NCBI RefSeq assembly: GCF_023973825.1
Contig: NC_090120.1
Coordinates: forward strand, 372,001-436,000
Origin: Plasmodium brasilianum
Taxonomy: Eukaryota > Apicomplexa > Aconoidasida > Haemosporida > Plasmodiidae
DNA: 64,000 nt
Direction: 5' to 3'
Shown in pieces: positions 51,440 to 64,000 of the stretch. The notes under the pieces are model-generated. The model ran no database searches, had not been told where the DNA came from, and saw only the letters and a program-made list of their open reading frames with translations. Made by a program: the position numbers and the translations under genes. How positions within the stretch are numbered: position 1 is the first letter of the stretch; each line of letters begins with the position of its first letter.

Positions 51440-52454
51440 ATATTATATATAGATATATATATATATATATATGTAACCTTTTCTCAGTTGTTAATAGCAA
51501 CATGTTTGTATGAGAACTATTATTTTGTTTAAATATTACGAATTTTCACCATGCTGTAAAATTCTCATATATTTAATCGTGTGATTAAAAAGAAAAAAAA
51601 AAAAACCTCGTTGAAAAATTCATCAAGAAATTTTATTATTTTTTTTTTTATGAATAATTTTATGTTAAAATAAAATAATTTCAATCTTCTAATGAGTTCA
51701 TGTATTTTTAAAAGTTTAAATAAGGGACACGATCATATATAATTTGCAGGAGTAATATTCTTAAAAGTTAATGTTGCTCATAAAAAATTTTGCGTTCATT
51801 ATTAATGCTATATATATATATTTTTTTATTTATATTAACGCTTTTTCGTTACTCGTATACAGTGAAATTGCTTGGTTTATTTTTAATTAAAAGGTTTATA
51901 CAAAGCTAGAAGAAAAAGAAAAAGAAAAAAGTTATTCATATTACGCACCTTTTGTACGTTTAAAAATTTCCTTTCCTTTTATGTCGTTTTATCCATACAA
52001 TAATTTTTATATAAATTTTAAGTTGTTTTAAATTTAAATATTGCTTATACTTTTCATCAATATATTATGTCAAACGGTTTTAAGAAAAAGTGTATGTATT
52101 TAAACGAATAAATGAAAAAATTAAATTTATTTTACATTTATTTTCCTTATTATTATTTAGAATTGCATATATTAAATTGAGAACGTTAAATGAATATATT
52201 GGTGCAAACAGTTATATTTATATAAACACAAATAACGCATGTATATCTGGTAAATATAACACGTACGTATGTGGCCTTATAATACATGCATATGTAACCT
52301 TGTAATGCGTACCTACTTTTCCATATAACACATTCATGTGGCAATATAACGCTTATATATATACCTCTTTAATACATATATACATGCCCATATAACATAC
52401 ATAGAAACATATATATGTTTGTGTGTGTACGTAGCCTACACAGGTGACGCAGAA
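50742..52454. other. Intergenic region between two plus-strand genes
   Basis: No gene is seen. It holds a T run of about 21 at 51159-51179, (AAAT)n at 51409-51441 and (TA)n at 51451-51472. Confidence 0.55.
51409..51472. repeat. (AAAT)n followed by (TA)n microsatellite
   Basis: About eight AAAT tetramers (51409-51441) are followed by a slightly interrupted AT dinucleotide tract to 51472. Confidence 0.9.
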
Positions 52455-52943
52455 ATGAATTATACTCTAGGCTCAAAGAGAAATCCTTTAATTTTTCGAG
52501 TTAGTAACCTTTCAATAGGTAACATAAACAGAGTTAATATAAAAGAATATAATTGTAAGAAACTAACTTTCAGCTCAAAAAATAATGAATATGGTAAATC
52601 TGTAAACCATGAAGATTCTAAAAAAAGACGCGACGAGAATAACACCAATTTTTTTCAAAACCCGAAATACAAAATAATTAATTCACAACCTAAAAGAAAT
52701 TTAAGTGTTTTTGGATATAATAGAGGAAAACTATTTATAAGTATAAAGAAAGATTTTACTAGTTTTGTTGTTAATTCATTAATCATTTTCGTTTTTCTTT
52801 ATTCAATTTATACCCTAGCACCTAATGAAACCATATCACAACGGAGAAAAAGAATTATTACAGAAAGGTTAATGAAAGAATATGATATTTCTGAAAGGGA
52901 TCTTGAAATGATTGAGCATCTCGACGAAATAACAGAAAAATAA
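52455..52943 (+). CDS. Conserved-type single-pass membrane protein, function unknown
   Basis: I choose the ATG at 52455 (MNYTLGSKRN); the frame is open a little further upstream but without an ATG. The product is 162 aa. Residues 1-50 are rich in Asn, Ser, Arg and Lys with few acidic residues, as in an organellar presequence. A single membrane helix lies at about 101-122 (FTSFVVNSLIIFVFLYSIYT), followed by a conserved-looking hydrophilic C-terminus (RRKRIITERLMKEYD) with alternating basic and acidic residues. A basic N-terminus, one helix and a charged C-terminus suit small accessory subunits of mitochondrial inner-membrane complexes, but nothing diagnostic is present and I do not recognise it. 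It converges on RER1 (opposite strand) with 771 bases between the stop codons. Confidence 0.8.
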   Translation: MNYTLGSKRNPLIFRVSNLSIGNINRVNIKEYNCKKLTFSSKNNEYGKSVNHEDSKKRRDENNTNFFQNPKYKIINSQPKRNLSVFGYNRGKLFISIKKDFTSFVVNSLIIFVFLYSIYTLAPNETISQRRKRIITERLMKEYDISERDLEMIEHLDEITEK

Positions 52944-53714
52944 AAATTTATGAAGTATACCCAGGATAAATAATGTCTGTAATACAGCTCAAATTTTTTT
53001 TTTAAAAGATAATTCAAATTCTTTTTTCTTTTCGTTTTATTATCCTTCCTGCTTTTCCTCTTTTCCCCTTTTTTCTCATTTATTTTTTTCTTCTGCATAT
53101 TTATAAAATTTAAACATGTTTATTCGTAAACATTGATACCCTTGAGAAAACTATTATATATGCGATAAATCATTTTATTAGCATTTTCCCTTTGCATAAA
53201 ATAAAAACAGTTGAATAATAATAATCATGAGTATTTTCCTTTTTCTTTATAATTTGCAAAAGTATCTGTATGTATTATATTTAAAAACAAACAGTTAAAT
53301 GCGTATTCCATATGTGCCTACATGCTCCTGTATAGCTGACATTGAATCAAAAAATTTATTGGTATGTTTTAATTTTTAACATTTAAAAAATTGAATTTTC
53401 ATAATAATAATAATAATAATTATTATAAAATAAATTGAAACAAAAGTATAATAAGCACTTTAACACATATTAAATAAATAGGTATAATAATAATAATCTT
53501 ATATTATCATTTTTTTAAAAATACAAATAAAATTAAAAAAAAAAAAAAAAAAAAAAATCCACAATAATTACATAAAAGAGTTATTATAATAAAAAAAAAC
53601 AAAAAAAAAAAAAAAAAAAAAACTATACAATAAACACATTAAAGTACGCGTCTTTAAAAAAAGGAAAAAAAAAGACAGTAGGAAAGAAAAAGGAAGTCAT
53701 ATATACATTTGACC
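52944..53714. other. Convergent 3' intergenic region
   Basis: The spacer lies between the 52455 gene and the RER1 stop. It is dominated by A and T homopolymers (A-rich on the plus strand from 53534 to 53625) and an (ATA)n patch near 53402. No gene is seen. Confidence 0.6.
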
Positions 53715-54441
53715 TTATCTGCTAATTTTATTTCCACGAGCAACAGAACCATATGTCTGCTTAGAAGCTATAAAGAGAGAGAAAAAAAAAAAGAAAAATG
53801 TAATTAAAGCATAATATAAGGATAAAAAATTTTTATATGAGATATAAATATATAAAAAAAAAAATTTTCAAATTAAAAAAAGAATTACATGTATTAAAAG
53901 GTAAATATTTAAACTTTATCATATTTTTTATTTGTTGTTTCATAGTTGCCAAAAATAAACATATAAAGTAAAAAAGTAATAGAGGCCAGAATACTGGTAT
54001 GTCCAGAAATGGAAAAAACGTGCAAAATATTGATATCAATACAGCTCTAGAGGAATATAACCAAAATTTGAATTCGTCTAATTTTCTTAAAAAGGGTCTA
54101 AATTCTTTTTTATCATCTGAATTATTTTCATTTTTTTGCTCATTTGTTTGTTTCATAGGTAGTAATAAGCCGTTATTTTCATTTTCATATTGTTCATATA
54201 TTTCTTCGATATTATGTGGTGTTAAAAATCTTAAAAACAAATTTAATAAGAAAATTGATAATGCGTATGATACAACATAAAAACCTGTCACATAGTACAC
54301 CCTAAGTATGTATAAAATAAAAAAGCCAAGTAAAACTATCCATCTTGTTTTTACATATAAAGTTGTTTTATCTATATAATAATTATGCGTATTAACTAAT
54401 TTATTACATAAATCTGGTAGAAATTTGTCTGTTTCATCCAT
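53715..54441 (-). CDS. RER1: RER1, Golgi-to-ER retrieval receptor
   Basis: Two exons give 201 aa, close to the usual RER1 length (about 196). Exon 1 is 54441-53889, the intron 53888-53768 (GTAATT...TTTATAG) and exon 2 53767-53715, which adds the C-terminal 17-18 residues (SKQTYGSVARGNKISR). Family blocks are plain: YYIDKTTLYVKTRW before the first helix, YILRVYYVTGFY, FRPFLRKLDEFKFW, FPFLDIPVFWPLLLFY and a final MKQQIKNMIKFKYLPF. Four hydrophobic segments form the membrane-embedded W-shaped fold. RER1 cycles between the cis-Golgi and ER in COPI vesicles and retrieves escaped or unassembled membrane proteins through their transmembrane segments. An Asn/Glu/Lys-rich insert between the second and third helices is typical Plasmodium padding. 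Reading through the intron would end the protein prematurely, which supports the splice. Confidence 0.96.
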
Positions 54442-56601
54442 TTTTATAACTAAATTATTATATCTACTTTTTTAACTTTGTTCGCCTTCTTGCGTACTAT
54501 CTTTTAGTTTAATTTTATATCGCTACACATATATATAAATATATATACATGCTTCATATGTATACCAACTGTACACTATATTTGTATACATACATATTTT
54601 TATACATACATATTTTTATACATACATATTTTTATACATATATAGTTTTGTATATAACAGAAAAAAGGGAATAATACATTTACGTAAAATATATTAACAG
54701 TAAATCTAATATATCTTATATAAAAGGAATAAAAAAAAAAAATTGTAAATTTTTTTACTTTTCCTTTAAACTATTTGAAATTCTAAAAAAAACTTATCTC
54801 CTTTGTCTTATATAACATAAATGATGTTTACACAAAAACTATCTCTATCGCTACATTATGTAAATATACTTTTATTATACATTCACGAAAACATTTTACA
54901 TAATAATTATTTTCATTCTTATATAAAAATGTAAATTGTTATTAAATTAAAAAAAAAAAAAAAATATGAAAATTTTCAAACATTTAGCAAATTACTTTTA
55001 CTTCAGGGAAATTTATTTATTTTACGAAATGATTTTTTATAAAAATTATAAAATAGCAAAAACAAATCTTTTATAAAAAAATGTTACCATAACATAAAAA
55101 TTTTTTTTTTAAAGTATGTTAAATAATTTATTATATATATACACATAAATATAATTTTTATGAAAAAATAAAATAAAATATGCAGTGCAATTGCTTTTTT
55201 GTTTATTCATAAAAATATATTAAGAAATACTAATACAGTTCTTTTGCTAAAAAAATGAATGGTCAGTATATATGCAGTACAATAACACAATAAAATTTTT
55301 TTTCGAAATTCCATATATGTAATAGATAATAATAATTAATCTTTTTAAATATTCTGTATTTTATAATATGTAAAATATGAAAATACAGAAAACTTAAGTT
55401 CAAATTCTTTAAAAGAAACAAATTTTTCAAAAAACTAATTAAATAATATTAGTTCCAACTATATATATATATTTATTTAAATATTAAAAAAATGAATAAA
55501 TATTGCAGACATGGAAATATGGAATTGTTTGTAGCCTCTGTATGTAAGAATAATTACGAACTAGTATGAGGATATTTTAAACAAAAATAAATAAGCTTTT
55601 GACAATTTTTTTAAATAAAAAGAATTAAATTAGTATACACGAAAAAAATAAAATAAAATAATGCCTGATAATAGTGAAGAAACATAAAATACATATAAAA
55701 AACATACATAAAAATAATAAAATATAGCTCCTTTTTTACAAAGAAAAAAAAAAACAAACAGCAAAAATTAAGGATGAAATATATAAAAAAGAAGAGGATA
55801 TAAACTTAAGTGGAAAAATACCGTTTCTTTCCACTTCCTTTCCTTTTTATGTTAATTATTAAAAGCTTTGTTCAAACATATTTGTTATCAAAAAATAACT
55901 TGATAGTAGTTTATTATACCAAAAACGAATTATGGCGACATGAAAAAATAAGGTTTTATATATATTCATATATACATGCATACATACATATATGTATTCA
56001 TATATCTTAATTTTTAGAGATTGCATAGTTAGTGTTCAAGAATTTGAATAAAAAGTACTTTAAAACTATATATCTATGAAAAATAAAATAAAAAAATGTT
56101 GTAACTTATTTTATTAAGAATAAAAAAAAAAGTAGAAATTCAGAGTATATATATATACATACTATATAGATGAGAAAAGGGTAAACATTGAAGTATAAAC
56201 AATAATCGTTATATTATATCCTAAATATTAAAAAAATATAAGCAGCATATTTTTTAGGTATGTAAATATATTAAAGTTTGATATAATATTATTTTTATAT
56301 TTTGTATTGGTAACCCAATTAAAATTATAAAAACCTTATTGCTAGGAAAAACTTTTTTATATCAACAAATATATACTTTAATATGTATGTACAACTTTAA
56401 ACACATATTTATAAAACATGCATATGTAATAAATACGTGAGCACAATATTTATGTACGTATAAATATAAGTGTTAAAATAGAATATTATTTTTTTTGAGG
56501 GAAAAACTGTATATAAATCAACTACAATGAGTTATCGCACATAAAAAATAAATATGAACTAATAATGAAAAAATAAATTTATGTTTTTATTGTTTGCATT
56601 C
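54442..56601. other. Intergenic region upstream of RER1, downstream of RAB7
   Basis: No gene is seen. It contains the RER1 promoter side and a 16-bp tandem repeat at 54585-54642. Frames such as 55810-56010 are short and unsupported. Confidence 0.55.
54585..54642. repeat. 16-bp tandem repeat upstream of RER1
   Basis: Just over three copies of a CATACATATTTTTATA-type unit, 144-200 bases upstream of the RER1 start codon. Confidence 0.85.
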
Positions 56602-58967
<2,366 letters not shown>

Positions 58968-61900
58968 AATTTTCCCCTAATGTTAGCTTAAATTTATATT
59001 TATGCTATTTAAATGCAATTTAGAATTTCCTTGCTATAAAGTGGTGCCAAAATGTAAGAGTATATATTGTGTATTTATGTATATATATATGTAGTACTAT
59101 ACATATTTATGAATATAATTCTTTGAAATATTAGTTTTTTTTTTTTAATATATTTTAAAATGTACTTAAAGATTTCCTTTCTGCTTTTTTTATATAAAAA
59201 AATATATATTTTTAATTTAAATCAAATATTTCAAAAACAAACAATACAATATAAAATAATAAATATTTTTATAAAATTATCAAAAAAAAATTAAATATAC
59301 ATATTTATACAAAAATGTATATGTGCTTGTGTGTACTGATGTATATATTTATATACATATATATACATAATATGTAAATATATATTATGTAAATTATTCA
59401 TACATATTATTGGTTTTTCTTTATTTTTTTGATCAGCCTAATTATGATCACATGAATTTTTTTGGAGTTGCAATGCAAAAAATGAAAAACTCGAAATATG
59501 TAAATTTTTATAAAAACTATTAATGCATACACATAAATCCATAACACTTTCCAGATGTGTATAAGTTATATTAATACATGGTTATTTGTAAGGATCGTAG
59601 TTCAATACGTTCATAATACACACACATATAATTGTATATTCGTATAAATAAATGCTGTAATATGTATTAAATATGCATATATGTATTTTACATATGCCTT
59701 AATGAGTATTACGTTTATATATATATATATAAATACACGTGAATAATTTAATTTTTCCTGCAAAAAATAGTGAAATTTTTTTTTAAAATGCATGCAATAA
59801 AGTAAACGTTTTTGTGACTGTTATATTATCAGTGTGTTAATTAATCTTGTTAATCATATGTTCAATTAAAAATCATTCCACTAATATGTGAAGGTTTTTT
59901 TTAATCAAATATTTTTCATGATATATTGTTCAGATACTTTATTTATGTAATATTAATTTATATAGGGGAAATAAAAATAAAGAAAAAATATTGTAATATA
60001 ATAAACAAAAAAAAAAAAAAAAAAAAAAAAATATCTTAGGATAGTACATTGATAACTCAATTTTCCAAAATTCACATTATATTTCAAGAAATATTCATAT
60101 AAGGAAGATAAAACAATTTAACGACGCATATAAAATATGGAATATAAATTGTTTATTACATATCCTATTTTGTAATATATCATATGAAATAGTAATTATA
60201 ATTTCATAATCTATTTATTTTAAGATTTTATAACAAAAAATATGTTCATATAAGGTAAAAAAAAAAAAAAATGCCGTGAATATAATATAGGAAAGTATTA
60301 TTAACCTTTTTAATGGGATATATGTAGCTCAGTAAAATATATATAACTTTTGTATAACCTTGAAAGATTATTTATATTTTTTTTCCAAATTAAGAGCATA
60401 AAAAAATTAAAATTACAAAAATCTCTCATTAAAATAATTAACGGAAATTATTTATTTTCATATTTTGTAGCTATTGTATGTTTAAAGTTTTTTTGTGAAT
60501 TTTTTACCCCCAAAAGAGGAAGCATATTTGATTTATATATATTATACTTTTTGTTTTAGTATGTTTTATGTAAAGGTAATTTGTTTTTAATAAATGGGAT
60601 AATTAGCTTCAAAATTTATACTATTTTATCTTATTTGTATCAAATTATGGTTGTTTTTTGCAAAAAATAACAAAATTACAATTACACAGAAAAAAAAAAA
60701 AAGGAACATTCGAAAGTGTGTGATATTTATATTCATAATATAACATTATTAAATTCTGATCATTATATCATTTCATATTCGAATTTTATCGCACGTTATT
60801 TCCTTTTATGTTTCATATACTTTTCATAATATAAATGTATAAAACAAGTTACATGTCAAATTAGGAAAAATGCATTTTTCTTATATATAATTTTAAAAAA
60901 ATGTGAAAATAGGAGATCGCACCCTTTTATTAATTTTTATTAATTGAAAATACGTTACATATTATTAAGTGCATTTATGGAAGACAGTAAAATAATTCTT
61001 ATAAAATACATACACACAAATGTATGTAATATGTGCGTATTTATAAAATAAAGCATTACATAATAAAATTTGTTCTTTTTTTTTTAATGCACATATGCAT
61101 TAAAATAAAGGCAAACATATTATTTTGGTTTTCGCTTCACCACACACTCCACTATTATGTTTTGCTCCTTTTTTTTTTTTTTAAGTATTATTTATCTTTT
61201 GAAGTTGATAACAGTCTATTTATATAAACGAAGAAAAAAAAAAAGAATAAAAGTAAGAGCAATAAAAATATTAAAGAAAAGTTAAAAAAACACAACACTA
61301 AAAATTAATGAGTTACACAAAAGATAAATCACGTTATCCTTCATTAATAAAAGAACAAATACAAATATATATATTTATACATGAACAACTTCAACACATA
61401 TGTTTGTATGTGTTTAATTCTGTTAAAATCAAAAATAAAATTAACTGTAAAAAGTTATTTAATAACCATAAATGAGTTAATTTTTTTTTTGTTCTTTTTT
61501 TATCAAAAGTTTGAGTAATTCCTCATTAAATTTACATACATTTTTATGTTTATATATATTTTAGAGTTCAATGGAAATAATATAATTAAATGTATTTAAA
61601 GAATATATTAATTTAACTCTATTTTTTTTTTTTTTTTTTTAAATAAACGAGTATTGTGATTTTTTGGTACATACAAAAACATGTTACAAGGAAGCTTGTA
61701 AATTAATGTAAATATTGTTTATTTACACAAAATTTTTTTTTTTCTTTTGAATTTTTTTTTGTTCTTAGATATTTAATTTTTTCGTTTACATTAATCCATC
61801 ATTGGTTTGATTATAAATATACACATTTTCCTTTTGTAATTAAATATGACTACGCAGTCTTATCTTCTTATGTATGTGTATAAATATGCAAAAGCATATA

Positions 61901-62322
61901 CAAATATATATATAAAATGTATAAATGTACATAATTATATATATATATATATATACCTTTTTTTTAGTATGTTTTTGAATATACATTATTTTAGTATTTC
62001 TATGGTGTTTTGTTCATGTATTTTTGTAATAGATCTTTTGAAAAAATACAATTAGAACAATTTCTTTTTTTCATATTTTTAAAATTAACTTCTTTTTGCT
62101 CATGAAAAAGGGGTGAAAAAGCTATTACACATTTGTATTGAACTTCATATTACGTACACTTTATGTGTTTTATTTCCTTATGCATACTATTGTTTTGTTT
62201 CTTAATTAAAAAACAAAACATAAAAATTATATATATGAATGAATAGGTTCTCTTTTAATTTTGTTTAATTTTAAAACTACTTTTTTCCTTATTTTATTTT
62301 CTAATTTTTTCCTAGTTTTTTC

Positions 62323-62326
<4 letters not shown>

Positions 62327-62361
<35 letters not shown>
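62327..62361. repeat. T35 homopolymer
   Basis: A run of 35 T, the longest homopolymer I noticed in the window. It is about 1.1 kb upstream of the 63485 ATG. Confidence 0.95.
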
Positions 62362-62362
<1 letters not shown>

Positions 62363-62925
62363 TTTAAACCATTGAGCAAACTTCTATAATAATTTTTTAA
62401 TTTTTAAGTAAATATAGCATTTGTCCCATAAAAATTCCTATATGCACACTACATGAATATATGAAGAATATATATATTTGTATGGGCGCATATGTACATA
62501 TGTAGATAGCATACTGCATAAAAAATACTATGCAGATGTATTTTTGTTTTAAAATAGTATATGTTATTACGTCCTTACTTAGAATATCATAAAAAAATTT
62601 ACTTTGTAAAAAAAAAAAAAAAATTGGATAAATATATTATAAATTGCTAGTAACATACGTCTGCTTATTCTATAATTTTTTATTTTGTTCTTAAAAAATA
62701 TAAATTATTAAAATATATGTTAAGGGGTACGACAAAAATACTTAATTACTGTTGTTTTTAATTATTTTATATTATTCTATTTTTTTTTTTTTTATATATA
62801 ATTATTTTTTATTTTATTTTATTCTATTTTTTTTTTTTTTTTTTTTGTTTTATTACATGATTAATTAAATAAAATAAAATAAAAAGACAATATTTTTGCT
62901 AGCATATTTCCTATAGAATTTTTTT

Positions 62926-62984
62926 ACCTAGGAAATTATCATATGTTGATGTACCACCTAGGAAATTAGTATGTTACTAATTTC
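62926..62984. repeat. ACCTAGGAAATTA direct repeat with overlapping perfect hairpin
   Basis: The 13-mer occurs at 62926-62938 and 62956-62968. The second copy runs into a perfect inverted repeat, GAAATTAGTA (62962-62971), a 3-base TGT loop, then TACTAATTTC (62975-62984). Confidence 0.9.
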
Positions 62985-63207
62985 ACACATCCCTTTTTTT
63001 TTAGTCAAAATATGTAAACTTCTTTTTCTATTTTTTTACAGAAATTTGTGTACCTTGCATGTACGCTTTTTAGATGATACTTTTTTTTTTTTTTTTTTTT
63101 AATGTACTATAATATTTTTGCGTACATATTTTTTATTTTTTTATTTTTCATTTTTTATTTTGACACATTGACAAAAATAAAAATGAATACATTAGTTTGT
63201 ATTTAAA

Positions 63208-63440
63208 TTATTAATTTTATAAGAATATTTATTTAAGTTATTAATTTTATGTAAATATTTATTTAAGTTATTAAATTTATGAAATAATGATTTTCCTTAT
63301 TAAATTTATGTAAGTAATAATTTACATTATTAAATTTATATAAGTAATCGTTTACTTCATTAAATTTACACGAATATTTATTTTATATAAATTAATCTAC
63401 ATAAATATTTCTTTTATGTTATTAAAATTTTATAAATATG
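63208..63440. repeat. Degenerate 30-bp tandem repeat array
   Basis: About seven to eight units of 29-32 bases, each opening TTATTAAATTTA or a close variant and followed by a TAAATATTTA-like half. The array ends about 45 bases before the ATG at 63485. Confidence 0.8.
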
Positions 63441-63484
63441 CCTTTGCATAATATACATAATATAAGTAGTATCATAGGAAAAAA

Positions 63485-64000
63485 ATGATATATTTAACAA
63501 GTATAAGAAGCAATGATTTTTATTTTAAGCATTATGATGTAGAATCATTGTTAGAAACAAATAATAAGAAAATATTTTTTTTAAATAATTTATATATTTC
63601 TAATAATTCTGTATGTAAAAAAAAAAAATTCAAAAAGAAGAATACAAATTCTCACTTGCTTTGTGTAGAAGACGACAAGCGTTCTATTTGCAAGGGAAAT
63701 AACAAAAATGGAAATAAAGACAGTGTTAATTATAAAAGAAAACAAAAAATCCACTGTAGTAGTTATTTAAATAACGGCAAAGACAGTTGTTATAAGTGTT
63801 ACAATGAAGCTAATTATTGCTGTATCTGTTCTGGAAAAAATATAAGTAATAAAGTTATTTGCAAAGTGAGGAAAAGAAAAAATATATCTAATAAATGTAG
63901 GAAACAGAACAAATGCATTATACTTTTAAATAAAAAAAGTTTGAAGAAGCAAATAACCATAAATGAAAAGAAGAATAACAATTCATTTCATTATATAAAC
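63485..64000 (+). CDS. N-terminal part of a Cys/Lys/Asn-rich protein, cut by the window edge
   Basis: An ATG at 63485 opens 172 codons with no stop before the window ends, so the gene continues to the right. The N-terminus is MIYLTSIRSNDFYFKHYDV, with no signal peptide. The visible part is rich in Lys and Asn and unusually rich in Cys (12 in about 170, including a CYKCY and a CCIC cluster). It also has basic runs (KKKKFKKK, KVRKRK) that could act as nuclear signals or simply reflect AT-rich composition. A drift from T-rich to A-rich sequence at the ATG supports real coding. I do not recognise the protein. By remembered synteny the next genes after RAB7 in P. falciparum are an unknown protein and a DDX60-type helicase, so either is possible. 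Confidence 0.75.
   Translation, partial: MIYLTSIRSNDFYFKHYDVESLLETNNKKIFFLNNLYISNNSVCKKKKFKKKNTNSHLLCVEDDKRSICKGNNKNGNKDSVNYKRKQKIHCSSYLNNGKDSCYKCYNEANYCCICSGKNISNKVICKVRKRKNISNKCRKQNKCIILLNKKSLKKQITINEKKNNNSFHYIN

Larger units (their letters stand above)
58968..63484. other. 4.5-kb divergent intergenic region
   Basis: The region lies between the RAB7 start (minus) and the 63485 gene (plus), so it should carry both promoters. No exon could be supported. It is marked by many long homopolymers (A near 60008-60031; T35 at 62327-62361), a 10-bp-stem hairpin at 62962-62984 and a 30-bp degenerate repeat array at 63208-63440. Confidence 0.55.

Overview
The window is very AT-rich eukaryotic nuclear DNA from a malaria parasite (Plasmodium). 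The evidence is long A/T homopolymers and (TA)n tracts, A-rich exons set in T-rich spacers, short GT-AG introns, and Plasmodium-specific gene families: tryptophan-rich antigens (TRAg) and reticulocyte-binding proteins (RBP/RBL). The gene content (TRAg plus an RBP1-type pair, no var/rifin) fits the human-malaria clade outside P. falciparum. P. malariae or P. ovale is my best guess from base composition. An avian species cannot be excluded from the sequence alone.

Bases 1-27,000 are subtelomere-like and gene-poor. They hold a decayed PIR-like fragment near 1.25-2.05 kb (minus strand) and three two-exon TRAg copies on the plus strand about 6 kb apart. Copy 1 (6,289-7,269) is broken by one frameshift, copy 2 (12,083-13,190) by three in-frame stops, and copy 3 (18,568-19,636) is intact. 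A two-exon gene for a small basic protein with an N-terminal hydrophobic stretch follows at 22,537-23,325, then an unidentified eroded region at 24.5-25.6 kb. No telomeric repeat is visible.

Bases 27,203-47,225 carry two RBP genes in tandem on the minus strand. The distal copy (27,203-36,081) is a full-length but multiply broken pseudogene that still shows a signal-peptide exon, intron, Cys-x3-Cys motif, transmembrane segment and tail. The proximal copy (38,535-47,225) has an uninterrupted frame of about 2,896 codons and should encode a very large merozoite surface ligand that binds red cells. From memory, P. vivax has the RBP1a/RBP1b pair at the matching place on chromosome 7.

From about 50 kb the window enters conserved core chromosome: a small signal-peptide plus membrane-helix gene (50,463), a single-pass membrane protein gene (52,455), RER1 (minus, 2 exons), RAB7 (minus, 7 exons, 206 aa) and the 5' part of a Cys/Lys/Asn-rich gene running off the right edge (63,485). 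As I recall, RER1 and RAB7 are neighbours near the left end of P. falciparum chromosome 9, so the subtelomere/core boundary lies around 47-50 kb. RER1 (Golgi-to-ER retrieval) and Rab7 (late endosome/food vacuole traffic) are housekeeping. The RBP and TRAg genes belong to the host-interaction repertoire and show recent gene death in progress.
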